A stretch of 14,656 nt of DNA, from positions 1-14,656 of the forward strand of contig USNB01000013.1 of NCBI GenBank assembly GCA_900555875.1. The letters run 5' to 3'. The notes below the pieces were generated by a model that saw only the letters and a list, made by a program, of their open reading frames with translations, was not told the DNA's origin and ran no database searches. The DNA is from an uncultured Eubacteriales bacterium. GTDB lineage: Bacteria; Bacillota; Clostridia; Christensenellales; Pumilibacteraceae. Positions within the stretch are counted from its first letter, which is position 1; each line of letters begins with the position of its first letter. Both the position numbers and the translations under genes were made by a program. Positions 14,081 through 14,656 of the stretch are shown here, piece after piece.

Positions 14081-14656
14081 ATGATCATCACTTCAAGGTC
14101 GAATAAAACAGCTAAGCTTCTGCGCTCTCTTTCACAAAAAAAATACAGAGATGAAACGGGCTTATTCGTGGTCGAAGGCAAACGAGGAGTATCCGACGTG
14201 CTGAATTTCGCGCCGGAACTGGTACGGGAGATCGTTACGTCGCCATCGCTTGCCGACGAATATCCGAACCCCGTGGTGTTTTCGGACGAGCTGCTCGCAT
14301 CCGTATGCGAAACGGTAACGTCTCAGGGCGTAGCCGCTATCGTCAGAAAACCTGCCCCCGTTCCGTCATACTGCGATAAGGCGCTGTTCCTCGACGGGCT
14401 GCGCGATCCCGGCAATATCGGCACTTTGCTGCGTACAGCATGCGCCGCAGGCTTCGGCGACGTCTATATCAAGGATTGCGTAGATGTGTTTTCCGGCAAA
14501 GTAGTAAGAAGCACCATGTCGGCGATAGTAAAAGTGAAAATAATTCATGCGGACGCAGACACGCCGGATACCCTGAAAGCAATGGGATATACGATCGCGG
14601 GCGCCGATATGGACGGTGAAGACGCGTTTTCGTCAGATCTGCCGAACGGCAGGATC
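14081..14656 (+). CDS. SpoU/TrmH-family RNA methyltransferase, 5' part
   Basis: Open to the window edge; 192 residues are visible of about 250 to 270. The N-terminal substrate-binding region begins MIITSRSNKTAKLLRSLSQK and has LFVVEGKRGV. The SPOUT catalytic domain follows, with motif 1 LDGLRDPGNIGTLLRTA at about residues 107-123 and motif 2 DVFSGKVVRSTMSA. Motif 3, with the S-adenosylmethionine knot, lies beyond the edge. Relatives make 2'-O-methyl ribose in rRNA or tRNA (RlmB-like, YsgA-like); the substrate is unknown. A gene of this type near rplT or pheS is common in Firmicutes. The ATG at 14081 has no Shine-Dalgarno sequence and directly follows the rplT terminator, with no clear promoter between, so expression may rest on read-through. 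Confidence 0.93.
   Translation, partial: MIITSRSNKTAKLLRSLSQKKYRDETGLFVVEGKRGVSDVLNFAPELVREIVTSPSLADEYPNPVVFSDELLASVCETVTSQGVAAIVRKPAPVPSYCDKALFLDGLRDPGNIGTLLRTACAAGFGDVYIKDCVDVFSGKVVRSTMSAIVKVKIIHADADTPDTLKAMGYTIAGADMDGEDAFSSDLPNGRI

Overview
The window reads as chromosomal DNA of an endospore-forming member of the Firmicutes, most likely a Clostridia lineage (Christensenellales-like is a guess). The evidence is a spoVA operon end, a yunB homologue, a Spo0A-type DNA-binding domain, two T-box leaders, and the order thrS-infC-rpmI-rplT. Base composition looks close to balanced, yet isoleucine is written very often as AUA, which gives the region a distinctive codon signature. Every gene lies on the + strand. 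I see no tRNA or rRNA gene, insertion sequence, prophage or CRISPR array.

Region 1 (1-1731) holds sporulation genes: the 3' part of spoVAD, spoVAE overlapping it by 4 nt, and yunB. SpoVA proteins form the spore inner-membrane channel for dipicolinic acid, and YunB is a membrane-anchored sporulation protein.

Region 2 (1737-9756) is a run controlled from one sigma-A promoter and a phenylalanine T-box (specifier UUC): pheS and pheT (both subunits of phenylalanyl-tRNA synthetase), a peptidase U32-family protein, and mutS2. The junctions are tight (4-nt overlap, 6 nt, 1 nt), so the four genes are probably co-transcribed.

Region 3 (9757-10489) carries a 131-residue protein that is essentially only the Spo0A C-terminal DNA-binding domain. 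It has a perfect-consensus sigma-A promoter. Just upstream is a row of 0A-box-like heptads spaced about 10 bp apart, one of them an exact TGTCGAA. This is the most interesting part of the window and suggests a small regulator wired into, or competing with, the Spo0A circuit.

Region 4 (10490-12732) is thrS behind its own sigma-A promoter and a threonine T-box (specifier ACC). Region 5 (12743-14033) is the translation operon infC-rpmI-rplT. It has a perfect-consensus promoter, an attenuator-type leader resembling the L20 autoregulatory leaders, and an AUU start codon on infC. A strong terminator follows rplT. The window ends inside a SpoU/TrmH-family RNA methyltransferase gene.

Overall this is a housekeeping and translation neighbourhood rich in RNA-based control (two T-boxes and a ribosomal-protein leader), flanked and interrupted by sporulation genes. 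I did not find a wholly new multi-gene system. The Spo0A-domain protein and its upstream array are the best candidates for something undescribed.
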